NCBI GenBank assembly: GCA_022843925.1 | Contig: JALHMS010000018.1 | Coordinates: 38,468 to 102,467 of the forward strand | Length of the DNA: 64,000 bases | From: Burkholderiales bacterium | GTDB taxonomy: Bacteria > Pseudomonadota > Gammaproteobacteria > Burkholderiales > Ga0077523 | Reading direction: 5' to 3' | Part shown: positions 63,815-64,000 of the stretch, in pieces | How the letters are laid out: each line of letters begins with the position of its first letter | Numbering within the stretch: the first letter of the stretch is position 1 | Program-made: the position numbers and the translations under genes | Notes under the pieces: generated by a model | Seen by the model: only the letters and a program-made list of their open reading frames with translations | Databases searched by the model: none | Told to the model about the DNA's origin: nothing

Positions 63815-64000
63815 AAGCGATCGTTCTGGTCGAGACGTTTCCTTGCATCCACCTCTTTCGGGGGCATGGCCCCCTCCTACAGGGGCATGGCCCCCTCCTA
63901 CAGGGCCGTGGGCCGCCTCTCGGGCCGGGGGCCCGCAGCGGCTTGGCCGCGTGGCGTACCAACACGGGGAGGTCCCCTTGTGTATCCCCCCGTGGCGCAC

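Larger units (their letters stand above)
63430..64000. repeat. Nested tandem repeat array with REP-like palindromes
   Basis: A macro-unit starts at 63435, 63694 and 63932 (spacing 259 then 238 bases), each beginning with a CCCGC-rich stretch and GGCTTGGCCGCGTGGCGTACC. The length difference is one copy of a 21-base sub-unit (GGGGCATGGCCCCCTCCTAC plus A) present three times in the first macro-unit and twice in the second. The array runs off the right edge. Open frames through it on the minus strand are repeat artefacts. No gene is present. Confidence 0.92.

Noticed and set aside
63227..64000. Minus-strand open frames through the right-hand array
   Set aside because: The translation merely repeats with the DNA unit and has no protein family features.
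63430..64000. CRISPR array
   Set aside because: Repeats are long and contiguous with no unique spacers of constant length, and no cas genes are present.

Overview
The window is high-GC, densely coded bacterial chromosome that reads as a betaproteobacterium. The evidence is the trxA-rho order followed by a type B L31 gene, FdxA-type ferredoxin, AddA/AddB-like recombination nucleases, a BktB-type thiolase with a phasin (polyhydroxyalkanoate storage), a Bug-family solute-binding protein, a DUF1631 protein and a CobD/CbiB-family protein. The species cannot be fixed from sequence reading alone. bchE and bchJ indicate bacteriochlorophyll synthesis, so the host is probably an anoxygenic phototroph or a descendant of one.

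Layout. 1-5063: the 3' part of a very large cadherin/LamG surface protein, translationally coupled to a membrane diguanylate cyclase. 5091-9060: HDOD protein, a Gly-rich small protein, an SDR, a PepSY protein and two small membrane proteins. 9081-15577: helicase-nuclease pair and ferredoxin. 16078-18398: thioredoxin, Rho and L31. 18540-23194: overlapping glycosyltransferase, acyl-CoA synthetase and Hsp33 genes, then Hsp15. 23375-29058: two thiolases, a PAS-GGDEF-EAL protein and a phasin with a clear promoter and terminator. 29155-33550: housekeeping genes (pgi, Hpt, orn, M48 protease, phhB). 33551-38036: a sigma-28-like promoter, a cyclic-di-GMP-I riboswitch and a 1355-residue DUF1631 protein. 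38118-41146: aroG, rsgA and a CobD/CbiB-family protein. 41387-44345: three-gene operon (Bug receptor, CoA-transferase, RraA-like aldolase). 44508-47729: membrane PAS-GGDEF-EAL protein. 47735-48992: a decayed patch with a truncated MocR-type regulator. 48993-52987: TetR regulator converging on an acyl-CoA dehydrogenase pair and a crotonase. 53200-56227: RhlE-like helicase and a flavin-binding oxidase-fold protein. 56475-58871: bchE-bchJ under two tandem PpsR/CrtJ-type boxes. 59223-63245: lipoprotein, putative hydro-lyase and a sensor kinase with a periplasmic binding domain. 63400-64000: nested tandem repeats containing REP-like palindromes.

Themes. Cyclic-di-GMP signalling is prominent: three GGDEF or GGDEF-EAL enzymes plus an effector riboswitch. 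The riboswitch lies between a flagellar-type promoter and a gene of unknown function, which is the most interesting arrangement here. The second theme is a small bacteriochlorophyll locus with its oxygen/light operator sites preserved, lying among unrelated genes.
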